From Sphingobacteriales bacterium (GTDB lineage Bacteria > Bacteroidota > Bacteroidia > Chitinophagales > Chitinophagaceae), in NCBI GenBank assembly GCA_016185185.1, contig JACPOD010000013.1:34868-98867 (forward strand): a DNA stretch of 64,000 nt, given 5' to 3'. Both the position numbers and the translations under genes were made by a program. Below the pieces are notes generated by a model. That model had not been told where the DNA came from. It saw only the letters and a list, made by a program, of their open reading frames with translations, and did not search any database. Shown one piece after another: positions 29,487-37,981 of this stretch; the stretch's first letter is position 1, and each line of letters starts with the position of its first letter.

Positions 29487-30449
29487 ATGGGCATTTTAAC
29501 GAAATTTTTAGGAAAACGAATAGACTTGTATCTGTTACTTTCAGTCTTTTTACTAACCATTGGAGCATGTACTACAAAACGTACAAATGTTAGGAATATA
29601 CCAACGGATACCGATAGCAAGGGAACCATAAAGATTAGTGTGGATGAAACATTTAAGCCTGTTATTGATGAACAGGTAAAGGTCTTTGAAAATACATACC
29701 CCCAGGCTCATATTATAGTTGAGTATAAGCCAGAAGCAGCTTGTTTCAGGGATTTGGATAGTGCAGGTACCAGGATGATCATTGTAACAAGGGAACCGAA
29801 TTCTGCGGAAAATGTTTATTACCAGGATAAGTTGCAATTCAAGCTTTCGTATGGAATATTAGCCAGGGATGCAATTGCTATAGTCGTTAACAGGAACAGC
29901 CCTGATTCTGTTTTTTCCAGGGAAAATTTGAAAGCAATTCTTGATGGCAGTTCAGAAAAATCGTACAAGGTTGTGTTTGATGGATTGAAAGCCACCAGTA
30001 CCGTTCGATTTGCGATTGATTCCATCCTGAAAGGAAAAAAGTTTGATACCAGCCGGGTAAAAGCTGTTGAGAATAGCAGGGATGTGCTGAATTATGTAGC
30101 AGCCAATACCGATGCAATAGGATTGGTAGGTGTAAGCTGGATAGGTAACCCGGAAGACCTGGAACAACAAAGAATGCTGGAAAAGGTGAACATTGCTTTA
30201 ATCAAATGTGAGAACTGTTTAAAGGAAGAATCTGATTACTATTTAAAGCCTACACAGCGTTACATTTTATCAGGCCAGTATCCACTTACAAGGGGTTTGT
30301 ATTATATTGCCAAAGAAAGCTATCCCGGGCTTGGCAGGGGGTTTGCAGAATTCATGTGGCAGGATAAAGGGCAGCTCATTTTTAAAAGAGCTTATCTTGC
30401 CCCGGCACATTTGCCATTTATAATTCGAAAAACAAAAATTAATAAATAA
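29487..30449 (+). CDS. PstS-like phosphate/substrate-binding lipoprotein
   Basis: Lipobox LLTIGAC; GTIKISVDETFKPVIDEQVKVFENTYPQA, IAIVVNRNSPDSVFSRENLKAILDG. Confidence 0.75.
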   Translation: MGILTKFLGKRIDLYLLLSVFLLTIGACTTKRTNVRNIPTDTDSKGTIKISVDETFKPVIDEQVKVFENTYPQAHIIVEYKPEAACFRDLDSAGTRMIIVTREPNSAENVYYQDKLQFKLSYGILARDAIAIVVNRNSPDSVFSRENLKAILDGSSEKSYKVVFDGLKATSTVRFAIDSILKGKKFDTSRVKAVENSRDVLNYVAANTDAIGLVGVSWIGNPEDLEQQRMLEKVNIALIKCENCLKEESDYYLKPTQRYILSGQYPLTRGLYYIAKESYPGLGRGFAEFMWQDKGQLIFKRAYLAPAHLPFIIRKTKINK

Positions 30450-30485
30450 ATTTATCGCTCAATATATTTTAAACAACAGAGAAAC

Positions 30486-32228
30486 ATGAAAAGGAAAGCC
30501 AGCTTGTTTGCAGCTATTTTGTTAACCGGAAAATTATTGTTTGCTCAATCGGTGGACGATGGTAAGCGGTTCATATATTACGAACGTTATAAAAGTGCCA
30601 AAGACCTTTTACAATCCATAGTAAGCAGTAACCCGGCCAATTCAGACGCTGTTTATTATTTAGGCCAGGCATTGCTTGGACTGGATGATATTGCTGGTGC
30701 AAGGCAGGTATATCAAAATGGATTGTCTGCCAACCCCGGTTCAGCATTATTACATGCAGGACTTGGACATGTGTACTATTATGAAAATAAACCGAATGAG
30801 GCAAAAGGAGAATTTGAAGGGGCTCTTAATATGACAAAGAGTAAAGATCTTACAGTATTAAATGCCATTGCCCATGCTACAGCTGATACCAAAGTGGGTG
30901 ATTTTAATTATGGTGTTGAAAAAGCGAGAATGGCCATTGATTTAGCCAGGAAAAAAGTTGATCCCGATTATTATGTTAATCTCGGCGATAATTACCGTGC
31001 CTTAATTAATGGTGGTGAAGCCAAACAGGCTTTTGATGCCGCTTTGGCCATAAATCCTAAATTGGCAGAAGCAAAATATAAAACAGGTAAGATATACGAA
31101 ACACAAAACAATAAAGATATTTTCCTGCCATTATATGAAGAAGCAACTCAATTAGACCCCAACTATGGTCCTGCATGGAAAGCATTGTATGTTTACTGGT
31201 ATTTTCGTGATGTAACAAAAGCAGAAATTTATTTTGATGCTTATGTTAAAGTGTCTGACCAGGATGAACGTCTTGAATATGACCGTATTGATTTAAAATA
31301 TGCACAGGAAAAATATGATGACGCTATTTCCAGTGCGAATGCATTAGCAGCTAAATTAGGAAATGGTACAAAAGCAAGATTATACCGGTTGCTGGGATAT
31401 GCTTTCATGAAGAAAAATGATTTTAATACGGCTAAGTCTGATTTTATAACTTTCCTTCAAAAGGCAAAACCAGATGAAGTGACTGCTCGTAACTATGCAG
31501 ATATAGCTAAAACGATTGGCAGCATTGCAGGAAGCGAAAAAGAAGCATTCACTTATTATCAAAAAGCAATAGATACCGACACATTACCTAAAAATAAAAG
31601 TGACCTGGCTAAGCAAGCTTCAGATCTTGCCAGGAAATTAGGCGACCCTCTGTTATCTATTGAATGGATGACCAAATCGTATAACCTGGCCAAAAATCCC
31701 TCCAACGTTGATTTATATAACCTGGGCAGAGCTTGTCTGGATGCTGGTTTATTTACCAGTTGTGATAGTATTGGTAAAGTATATGCAGCAAAATATCCAA
31801 CCCATACATACGGTTATTATTTAAGGGCCCTGGCAAACTGGAGAATAGATACAACAATGGAATTAGGTTCCGCAAACCCATATTTTGAAAAATTAATCGA
31901 AGTGGGTGCAGCTGATTCTGTAAATAATAAATCGCAGCTGAAATTAGCGTATCGTTACTTTGTAGGGTATTATGCCACCGTAAAAAGAGATTACCCAACA
32001 GCCATTACATATTGTGATAAGATATTAAATCTTTTCCCCGGTGATGCAGATGCCAGCTCATTAAAACAACAATTGCAGTCCCCGGCACCAAAAAACCCTC
32101 CTGCAAAACCTGCTACAAAAAATACCGGAAAAGGAACAGCTGCGGCCGGAATACCAGCGCCAGCTAAAACACCGGCTAAAGCAACCGCTAAAAAAACAGT
32201 AAAAAAAAAGGGTGAGTTAGTCGCATAA
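30486..32228 (+). CDS. Tetratricopeptide repeat protein with Ala/Pro/Lys-rich C-terminal tail
   Basis: Signal peptide; TPR units (ANSDAVYYLGQALLGLDDIAGARQVYQNGLSANPGSALLHAGLGHVYYYENKPNEAKGEFEGAL). Confidence 0.8.
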   Translation: MKRKASLFAAILLTGKLLFAQSVDDGKRFIYYERYKSAKDLLQSIVSSNPANSDAVYYLGQALLGLDDIAGARQVYQNGLSANPGSALLHAGLGHVYYYENKPNEAKGEFEGALNMTKSKDLTVLNAIAHATADTKVGDFNYGVEKARMAIDLARKKVDPDYYVNLGDNYRALINGGEAKQAFDAALAINPKLAEAKYKTGKIYETQNNKDIFLPLYEEATQLDPNYGPAWKALYVYWYFRDVTKAEIYFDAYVKVSDQDERLEYDRIDLKYAQEKYDDAISSANALAAKLGNGTKARLYRLLGYAFMKKNDFNTAKSDFITFLQKAKPDEVTARNYADIAKTIGSIAGSEKEAFTYYQKAIDTDTLPKNKSDLAKQASDLARKLGDPLLSIEWMTKSYNLAKNPSNVDLYNLGRACLDAGLFTSCDSIGKVYAAKYPTHTYGYYLRALANWRIDTTMELGSANPYFEKLIEVGAADSVNNKSQLKLAYRYFVGYYATVKRDYPTAITYCDKILNLFPGDADASSLKQQLQSPAPKNPPAKPATKNTGKGTAAAGIPAPAKTPAKATAKKTVKKKGELVA

Positions 32229-32248
32229 ATTATATTCTTACTATATTC

Positions 32249-32277
32249 AAATCCTCCGTTATTGCGGGGGATTTTTG
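32249..32277 (+). terminator. Terminator
   Basis: AAATCCTCCGTTATTGCGGGGGATTTTTG. Confidence 0.65.
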
Positions 32278-32290
32278 TTTTTATAATTTC

Positions 32291-32320
32291 TTGTTTTTCA
32301 TTGCTGCTACCTTATTTTTG
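32291..32320 (+). promoter_or_regulatory. Putative nuo operon promoter
   Basis: TTG (32291-32293), 19 nt, TATTTTTG (32313-32320), 22 nt before nuoA ATG. Confidence 0.55.
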
Positions 32321-32341
32321 CGGTTCAGTAATAAGACCACT

Positions 32342-32749
32342 ATGGATTTATTCTTATTGCAAGTAGCCAATCCTGCTGCCGAAGCCAGTACTTCTGCAAA
32401 TTATTTCCCAATAGGTATTCAATTCCTGTTTGCCATTGTTTTTGTTGTAGTGATGATTGCTTTAACTCATTGGTTAGGGCCTAAACGCAAAACAGCTGAT
32501 AAATTAGCCAACTTTGAAAGCGGTATTGGGCAGGTGGGTAATGCCCGTCAACCGATGGCCATTAAATATTTTCTGGTAGCTATATTATTTGTGTTATTTG
32601 ATGTGGAAGTGATTTTTTTCTATCCCTATGCTGTTAATTTTAAAAGCCTTGGCTGGAGCGGTTTTGGTGCGGTATTAATGTTTGTAGCATTCTTCCTGGC
32701 TGGTTTTTACTATATCATTAAAAAGGGGGCGTTGGATTGGGAAGATTAG
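32342..32749 (+). CDS. nuoA: NADH-quinone oxidoreductase subunit A
   Basis: FESGIGQVGNARQPMAIKYFLVAILFVLFDVEVIFFYPYAV. Confidence 0.94.
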   Translation: MDLFLLQVANPAAEASTSANYFPIGIQFLFAIVFVVVMIALTHWLGPKRKTADKLANFESGIGQVGNARQPMAIKYFLVAILFVLFDVEVIFFYPYAVNFKSLGWSGFGAVLMFVAFFLAGFYYIIKKGALDWED

Positions 32750-32860
32750 AATGCGCTAATATGCAAATTAGCCAATGTGCAAATGAAACATTTGAAGGAA
32801 AGAGTTGTTATGAGTTTATAATTTTCACATTGCGCAATTATCAAATTATCAAATTGATTT
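32750..32860. repeat. Inverted degenerate tandem-repeat pair in nuoA-nuoB gap
   Basis: GCTAATATGCAAATTAGCCAATGTGCAAATG ... CACATTGCGCAATTATCAAATTATCAAATTG. Confidence 0.55.
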
Positions 32861-32861
32861 T

Positions 32862-33452
32862 ATGTCACGTCCGGTTCAATATAATATTACGCCTATACCT
32901 GCTGATATAAAGAACAGCATTCAATTAGCAGATATGCCCCCCGGGCACAGTGGCGAAGGGTTTATGGCAACCAAACTGGAAAGTGTGGTGGGTTTGGCCC
33001 GTGCCAATTCTATTTGGCCTTTGCCATTTGCCACTTCCTGTTGTGGTATTGAATTTATGGCTACCATGGGTTCGCACTACGACCTGGCAAGATTTGGAAG
33101 CGAAAGAGTAGGGTTCTCCCCCCGCCAGTGCGATTTATTAATGGTGATGGGAACTATTGCCAAGAAGATGGGCCCTGTTTTGAAGCAGGTGTATTTGCAA
33201 ATGGCCGAACCAAGATGGGTAATTGCTGTTGGAGCCTGTGCTTCTTCAGGAGGTATATTTGATACATATAGCGTATTGCAGGGTATTGACCAGGTAATAC
33301 CGGTAGATGTATATGTACCGGGTTGCCCCCCAAGACCGGAAGCAATTATTGACGGTGTAATAAAAATTCAGGAACTAATTCATAACGAACCATTGCGCAG
33401 GAGGAACAGTGAACATTATAAGGCCTTATTAGAAAGTTACGGAATACAGTAA
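32862..33452 (+). CDS. nuoB: NADH-quinone oxidoreductase subunit B
   Basis: ANSIWPLPFATSCCGIEFMATMGSHYDLARFG, VYVPGCPPRPEAIIDG. Confidence 0.97.
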   Translation: MSRPVQYNITPIPADIKNSIQLADMPPGHSGEGFMATKLESVVGLARANSIWPLPFATSCCGIEFMATMGSHYDLARFGSERVGFSPRQCDLLMVMGTIAKKMGPVLKQVYLQMAEPRWVIAVGACASSGGIFDTYSVLQGIDQVIPVDVYVPGCPPRPEAIIDGVIKIQELIHNEPLRRRNSEHYKALLESYGIQ

Positions 33453-33453
33453 T

Positions 33454-33475
33454 CCCCCTAACCCCCTGAAGGGGG
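33454..33475 (-). repeat. Palindromic element PE1, 3'-type copy after nuoB
   Basis: CCCCCTAACCCCCTGAAGGGGG. Confidence 0.8.
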
Positions 33476-33518
33476 AACAAGGAGAAGAATAAATAATATT
33501 TATTAATAAAATAATTAA

Positions 33519-33537
33519 CCCCCTTTAGGGGTTGGGG
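33519..33537 (+). repeat. PE1, 5'-type copy immediately before nuoC ATG
   Basis: CCCCCTTTAGGGGTTGGGG then taaATG. Confidence 0.8.
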
Positions 33538-33540
33538 TAA

Positions 33541-34053
33541 ATGTTGACAAACGAACATATAAAGAACAGGTTGATTGAAAAGTTTGGTGATAGCCTCACT
33601 AATTTTTCTGAACCCTACGGCATGCTAACTTTTGAAGCACCAAAAGAATTAAATCTTAAAGTGCTTAAATTTTTATATGAAGACGCTGATTTAAAATTTC
33701 AATTCTTAACAGATCTGCAGGCAGTGCATTATCCGAATGATAAAGGTAGAGAATTAGCAGTAGTTTATCACCTGCATAACTTAACAGATAATGTTCGTAT
33801 TCGTTTTAAAGTATTTACATCCATTGAGCAACCGGATGTGTTTACTGCAACAAAACTCTATACGTCTGCTAACTGGATGGAAAGAGAAACCTATGATTTT
33901 TTTGGGGTAAATTTTGTGGGTCATCCCGATTTGCGACGGATATTAAATGTAGATGAGATGGATTACTTCCCTATGCGCAAAGAGTTTCCGCTGGAGGATC
34001 AAACAAGAGTGGATAAAGATGATGAAATGTTTGGAAGAGGAGGGGGTAATTAA
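33541..34053 (+). CDS. nuoC: NADH-quinone oxidoreductase subunit C
   Basis: WMERETYDFFGVNFVGHPDLRRIL. Confidence 0.95.
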   Translation: MLTNEHIKNRLIEKFGDSLTNFSEPYGMLTFEAPKELNLKVLKFLYEDADLKFQFLTDLQAVHYPNDKGRELAVVYHLHNLTDNVRIRFKVFTSIEQPDVFTATKLYTSANWMERETYDFFGVNFVGHPDLRRILNVDEMDYFPMRKEFPLEDQTRVDKDDEMFGRGGGN

Positions 34054-34057
34054 AAAA

Positions 34058-34089
34058 TGTGATAATGTGATAATGTGATAATGTGATAA
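34058..34089. repeat. 4 x 8-bp tandem repeat (TGTGATAA)
   Basis: TGTGATAA TGTGATAA TGTGATAA TGTGATAA. Confidence 0.95.
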
Positions 34090-34198
34090 TGAAATTGAAG
34101 AGCAAAGATAAGAACGATGAAGTGTGCGACGCAAGGAACGGTGCACAAAGAAAAAAATGTTGGGAACAAAAATAAATTATAAACAAAATTCTTTAAGT

Positions 34199-34216
34199 CC
34201 CTTTAGGGATTTAGGG
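34199..34216 (+). repeat. PE1, partial copy
   Basis: CCCTTTAGGGATTTAGGG. Confidence 0.6.
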
Positions 34217-34226
34217 CTAAAAAATT

Positions 34227-34245
34227 CCCCTTTAGGGGTTAGGGG
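34227..34245 (+). repeat. PE1, 5'-type copy immediately before nuoD ATG
   Basis: CCCCTTTAGGGGTTAGGGG then cacATG. Confidence 0.8.
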
Positions 34246-34248
34246 CAC

Positions 34249-35481
34249 ATGTCAGACGTACTGCATCAACATATAAAATTACCGGAAGGCTCTATTGAAA
34301 AGCAAACCACCACGCTTAACCTGGGGCCTACGCATCCTGCCACGCATGGTGTGTTTCAAAATATTTTGGAATTAGATGGTGAGCGAATTGTTTCGGCCGA
34401 ACCAACTGTTGGTTACATTCACCGTGCATTTGAAAAATTAGCAGAACGCCGTCCCCTATATCAAATCACACCGCTTACTGATAGATTGAATTATTGTTCA
34501 TCACCTATCAATAACATGGGCTGGCATTTAACCTGCGAAAAATTATTGGGCGTTAAAACTCCGAAGCGGGTTGATTATTTACGCATCATCATTATGGAAC
34601 TGGCCCGCATCAGCGACCATTTAATTTGTAATTCTATTGTGGGTGTGGATACGGGTGCTTATACCGGCTTCCTGTATGTAATGCAATACCGTGAATTAAT
34701 TTACGAGATATATGAAGAAGTATGTGGTTCCCGCCTTACAACTAATATTGGGCGTATTGGTGGTTTTGAAAGGAATTTCACAAATACAGCGTTTGAGAAA
34801 CTCGAAAAATTCTTAAAGGAATACCCCAAAGTATTACAGGAGTTTGAAAACCTCTTTACCCGCAACCGCATTTTTATGGAGCGTACCATTGGTTGCGGAC
34901 CTATCAGCGCAGAAAGAGCATTGAATTATGGATTTACGGGTCCTAATCTTCGTGCAGCCGGTGTGGATTATGATGTTCGTGTGCATAGTCCGTATTCTTC
35001 TTATGAAGATTTTCAATTTGAAATTCCTGTGGGTACTACGGGTGATTGTTACGACAGGTATTTAGTACGTAACCAGGAGATGTGGCAATCATTAAGCATC
35101 ATCGAACAGGCTTATAAAAAAGTACAGGAGTTTAAGGGTGCTGAAGCGGAAGTATTTCATGCAGATGCTCCTGAATATTATTTACCCGAGAAGCAAGATG
35201 TGTACACCAAAATGGAAGCGCTGATATGGCATTTTAAAATCATCATGGGTGAAACAGAAATTCCAAAAGGTGAAGTTTATCAGAGTGTGGAAGGTGGTAA
35301 TGGTGAGCTGGGATTTTATTTAATAAGCGATGGCGGACGCACACCCTATCGTTTGCATTTCCGCCGCCCTTGCTTCGTATATTACCAGGCATATCCCGAA
35401 ATTATAAAAGGAGCGATGCTGAGTGATGCGATAGTGACGATGAGCAGTTTGAATTTGATTGCGGGGGAAATGGATGCGTAA
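34249..35481 (+). CDS. nuoD: NADH-quinone oxidoreductase subunit D
   Basis: LNLGPTHPATHGVFQ, EPTVGYIHRAFEKLAE, IGRIGGFERNF, SDGGRTPYRLHFRRPCF. Confidence 0.97.
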   Translation: MSDVLHQHIKLPEGSIEKQTTTLNLGPTHPATHGVFQNILELDGERIVSAEPTVGYIHRAFEKLAERRPLYQITPLTDRLNYCSSPINNMGWHLTCEKLLGVKTPKRVDYLRIIIMELARISDHLICNSIVGVDTGAYTGFLYVMQYRELIYEIYEEVCGSRLTTNIGRIGGFERNFTNTAFEKLEKFLKEYPKVLQEFENLFTRNRIFMERTIGCGPISAERALNYGFTGPNLRAAGVDYDVRVHSPYSSYEDFQFEIPVGTTGDCYDRYLVRNQEMWQSLSIIEQAYKKVQEFKGAEAEVFHADAPEYYLPEKQDVYTKMEALIWHFKIIMGETEIPKGEVYQSVEGGNGELGFYLISDGGRTPYRLHFRRPCFVYYQAYPEIIKGAMLSDAIVTMSSLNLIAGEMDA

Positions 35482-35508
35482 TTAATTTCAAGATTTGAAA
35501 ATTTGAAA

Positions 35509-35736
35509 ATGGCAAAACCTGTTGTAAATAGAAAGATAGAAAAAACGGTTCGCAAAGTGCATATATCTGATAAGAACAACTATGATGATGAGTACTGGGC
35601 AAATGAATCAATAGAAAACAGGTTGAAAGAATTACAAAGACTAAGGGTTTTAATTGGGGAATTGAATGAGGAGTTTAAAATAACAACATTTAAAAAAGTG
35701 GTAGCCAAAAAACCAATTTGGGAACAAGATGTTTGA
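35509..35736 (+). CDS. Small hypothetical protein, putative partner of downstream nucleotidyltransferase
   Basis: MAKPVVNRKIEKTVRKVHISDKNNYDDEYWANESIENRLKELQRLRVLIGELNEEF; 8-nt overlap with next gene. Confidence 0.6.
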   Translation: MAKPVVNRKIEKTVRKVHISDKNNYDDEYWANESIENRLKELQRLRVLIGELNEEFKITTFKKVVAKKPIWEQDV

Positions 35737-36184
35737 CCAGAACTTTATAGATTTTATTGTTCTTTTAAATAATTATAGAGTTAGGTACCTTGTTGTAGGC
35801 GGGTATGCTGTAGTGGTGCATGGGTTTCCGAGATATACTGGTGATATGGATATTTGGATTGAGAGGTCGGAAGTAAATGCCATCCAGATGCTGAAAGTGG
35901 TTGATGGGTTTGGGTTTGCTTCTTTGAATATGTCAAAGGAGGATTTTATGAAAAAGGACTATGTTACCCAGTTAGGTTTTCCGCCATTGCGTATTGATAT
36001 TTTAAATGATTTAGCAAATGTTCCCTTTAAAGAAGCATGGGATAACAGGGAAGTAAAAACAATAGCAAATACGAATATTAACTTTATCGGATTAAAAGAA
36101 TTGTTAAACGCCAAAAAAGCGGCAGGCAGGCAAAAAGATTTAGAGGATATTAAAAGGTTAAAAAAGAGAAACAAATTAAAATAA
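35729..36184 (+). CDS. Nucleotidyltransferase-fold protein (AbiEii/DUF6036-like)
   Basis: YLVVGGYAVVVHGFPRYTGDMDIWIE; INFIGLKELLNAKKAAGRQKDLEDIKRLK. Confidence 0.7.
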   Translation: MFDQNFIDFIVLLNNYRVRYLVVGGYAVVVHGFPRYTGDMDIWIERSEVNAIQMLKVVDGFGFASLNMSKEDFMKKDYVTQLGFPPLRIDILNDLANVPFKEAWDNREVKTIANTNINFIGLKELLNAKKAAGRQKDLEDIKRLKKRNKLK

Positions 36185-36500
36185 ATGTCAGTTCAGTTTT
36201 CTGATAAAAAATTAGCCGAAGTAAAAGAAATCATTGCCCGTTATCCGGATGGCAAGCAAAAGAGTGCGTTGTTGCCGGTATTACATATGGCACAAGAGGA
36301 ATTTGGCGGATGGTTGAGCAGCGAAACAATGGATTATGTAGCTTCTTTATTAAGCATTGTTAAAGACAGTAGAATGTTTAGGCGCCTGTGGTTATGCGCC
36401 GATGATGCAGTTGGGTAAATACTATAAAGAGCATCTCACTAAGGAAAAAGTAGATGCAATTATTGAGGAGTGCAGAAGGAATGCAGTGGCGAATAATTAA
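36185..36500 (+). pseudogene. nuoE: nuoE with internal deletion and frameshift
   Basis: N-terminus [54 protein letters not shown] is followed directly, in another frame, by [46 protein letters not shown] (stop 36498-36500). Confidence 0.8.
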
Positions 36501-36558
36501 AAATTCAAAAACGTGAATGATGTTTTGAATTTCGACTTTTAACTTTTGACTTTACAGA

Positions 36559-37935
36559 ATGGGAGTAAAATTATTATTAGAAAAAGCACATGTAGAAAAC
36601 ATCCGCCTGTACGATGTGTACAGGAGGGAAGGTGGCTACCGCAGTGTGGAGAAGGCATTAAAAACCATGAGTCCCGACCAGGTGACCGAGGAAGTAAAGA
36701 AGAGTGGTTTGCGTGGTCGTGGTGGCGCTGGTTTCCCTGCTGGTATGAAATGGAGTTTCCTTGCCAAGCCGGAAGGGGTTCCCCGTTATTTGGTGTGCAA
36801 TGCCGATGAATCAGAACCCGGAACATTCAAAGACAGGTATTTGATGGAGTTCATCCCTCACCTGTTGATTGAAGGATTGATTGTTTCTTCTTTCGCACTT
36901 GGCAGCAGCAGAACTTACATTTACATTCGTGGCGAATATGCCTGGATTGTTGATATATTAGAACAAGCCATTGCTGAAGCAAAGAACGATGGCTGGCTCG
37001 GTAAAAATATTTTAGGAACTGGTTTTGATTGTGAAATTTATGTACAACGTGGTGGCGGTGCTTATATCTGTGGTGAAGAAACAGCTTTGCTGGAATCATT
37101 AGAAGGAAAAAGAGGTAATCCAAGAATTAAACCTCCGTTCCCTGCAGTGAAAGGTTTGTATGGTTGCCCAACGGTGGTAAACAACGTAGAGACTTTAGCG
37201 GCAGTTGTTCCTATCATCAACATGGGTGGTGAGGAATATGCTAAGATTGGTGTGGGCCGTTCAACCGGTACAAAATTGATTTCTGCCTGTGGTAATATCA
37301 ATAAACCCGGTGTTTATGAAATTGATATGACCATCAGCGTAGAAGAATTTATTTATAGTGATGAATACTGTGGCGGTATTAAGAACGGAAAGCGTTTGAA
37401 AGCCTGTATCCCCGGCGGTTCATCTGTACCTATTCTTCCTGCTAACTTATTATTGAAAACAGCTAAGGGGGAAACCCGTTATATGAACTATGAAAGTTTA
37501 AGTGATGGCGGATTTGCAACGGGTAGTATGATGGGCAGCGGTGGATTTATTGTATTGGATGAAGACCAGTGTGTGGTAAAGAATACTTATACATTAGCAA
37601 GATTTTATCGTCACGAAAGTTGCGGGCAATGTTCGCCCTGCCGGGAAGGAACAGGATGGATGGAAAAAATATTGCTGAATATAGAAAATGGAAAAGGTAA
37701 GATGAGTGATATTGATTTGTTGTGGGATATTCAGCGTAAAATTGAAGGCAATACTATTTGTCCGCTGGGTGATGCAGCTGCATGGCCGGTAGCAGCGGCG
37801 ATAAGGCATTTCCGTGATGAGTTTGAATGGCATGTGCTGAACCCGGATAAATGTTTAACGGGGAATTTTGGATTGCGTCATTATGCAGACCCGTTGCCCC
37901 CAACCCCTAAAGGGGAGTTAGTTGGGGCTAAATGA
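36559..37935 (+). CDS. nuoF: NADH-quinone oxidoreductase subunit F
   Basis: GLRGRGGAGFPAGMKWSF, NADESEPGTFKDR, GAYICGEETALLESLEGKRGNPR, ESCGQCSPCREGTGWM. Confidence 0.97.
   Translation: MGVKLLLEKAHVENIRLYDVYRREGGYRSVEKALKTMSPDQVTEEVKKSGLRGRGGAGFPAGMKWSFLAKPEGVPRYLVCNADESEPGTFKDRYLMEFIPHLLIEGLIVSSFALGSSRTYIYIRGEYAWIVDILEQAIAEAKNDGWLGKNILGTGFDCEIYVQRGGGAYICGEETALLESLEGKRGNPRIKPPFPAVKGLYGCPTVVNNVETLAAVVPIINMGGEEYAKIGVGRSTGTKLISACGNINKPGVYEIDMTISVEEFIYSDEYCGGIKNGKRLKACIPGGSSVPILPANLLLKTAKGETRYMNYESLSDGGFATGSMMGSGGFIVLDEDQCVVKNTYTLARFYRHESCGQCSPCREGTGWMEKILLNIENGKGKMSDIDLLWDIQRKIEGNTICPLGDAAAWPVAAAIRHFRDEFEWHVLNPDKCLTGNFGLRHYADPLPPTPKGELVGAK
37897..37915 (-). repeat. PE1, 3'-type copy encoding the nuoF C-terminal tail (LPPTPKGEL)
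   Basis: CCCCCAACCCCTAAAGGGG. Confidence 0.8.
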
Positions 37936-37960
37936 TAAAATTATTTTTAAACAAAAATTT

Positions 37961-37980
37961 CCCCCTTTAGGGGATAGGGG
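37961..37980 (+). repeat. PE1, 5'-type copy immediately before nuoG ATG (37982)
   Basis: CCCCCTTTAGGGGATAGGGG then cATG. Confidence 0.8.
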
Positions 37981-37981
37981 C

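Noticed and set aside
36559-37935. Possible disruption of nuoF near the damaged nuoE
   Set aside because: NuoF motifs (GRGGAGFPAGMKW, CGEETALLES, ESCGQCSPCREGT) are all present in one frame.
37922-37981. N-terminal extension of NuoG (MGLNDKIIFKQKFPPLGDRG) in the ORF track
   Set aside because: It translates the intergenic repeat; the conserved start is MAEEKKLFKVTIDN at 37982.
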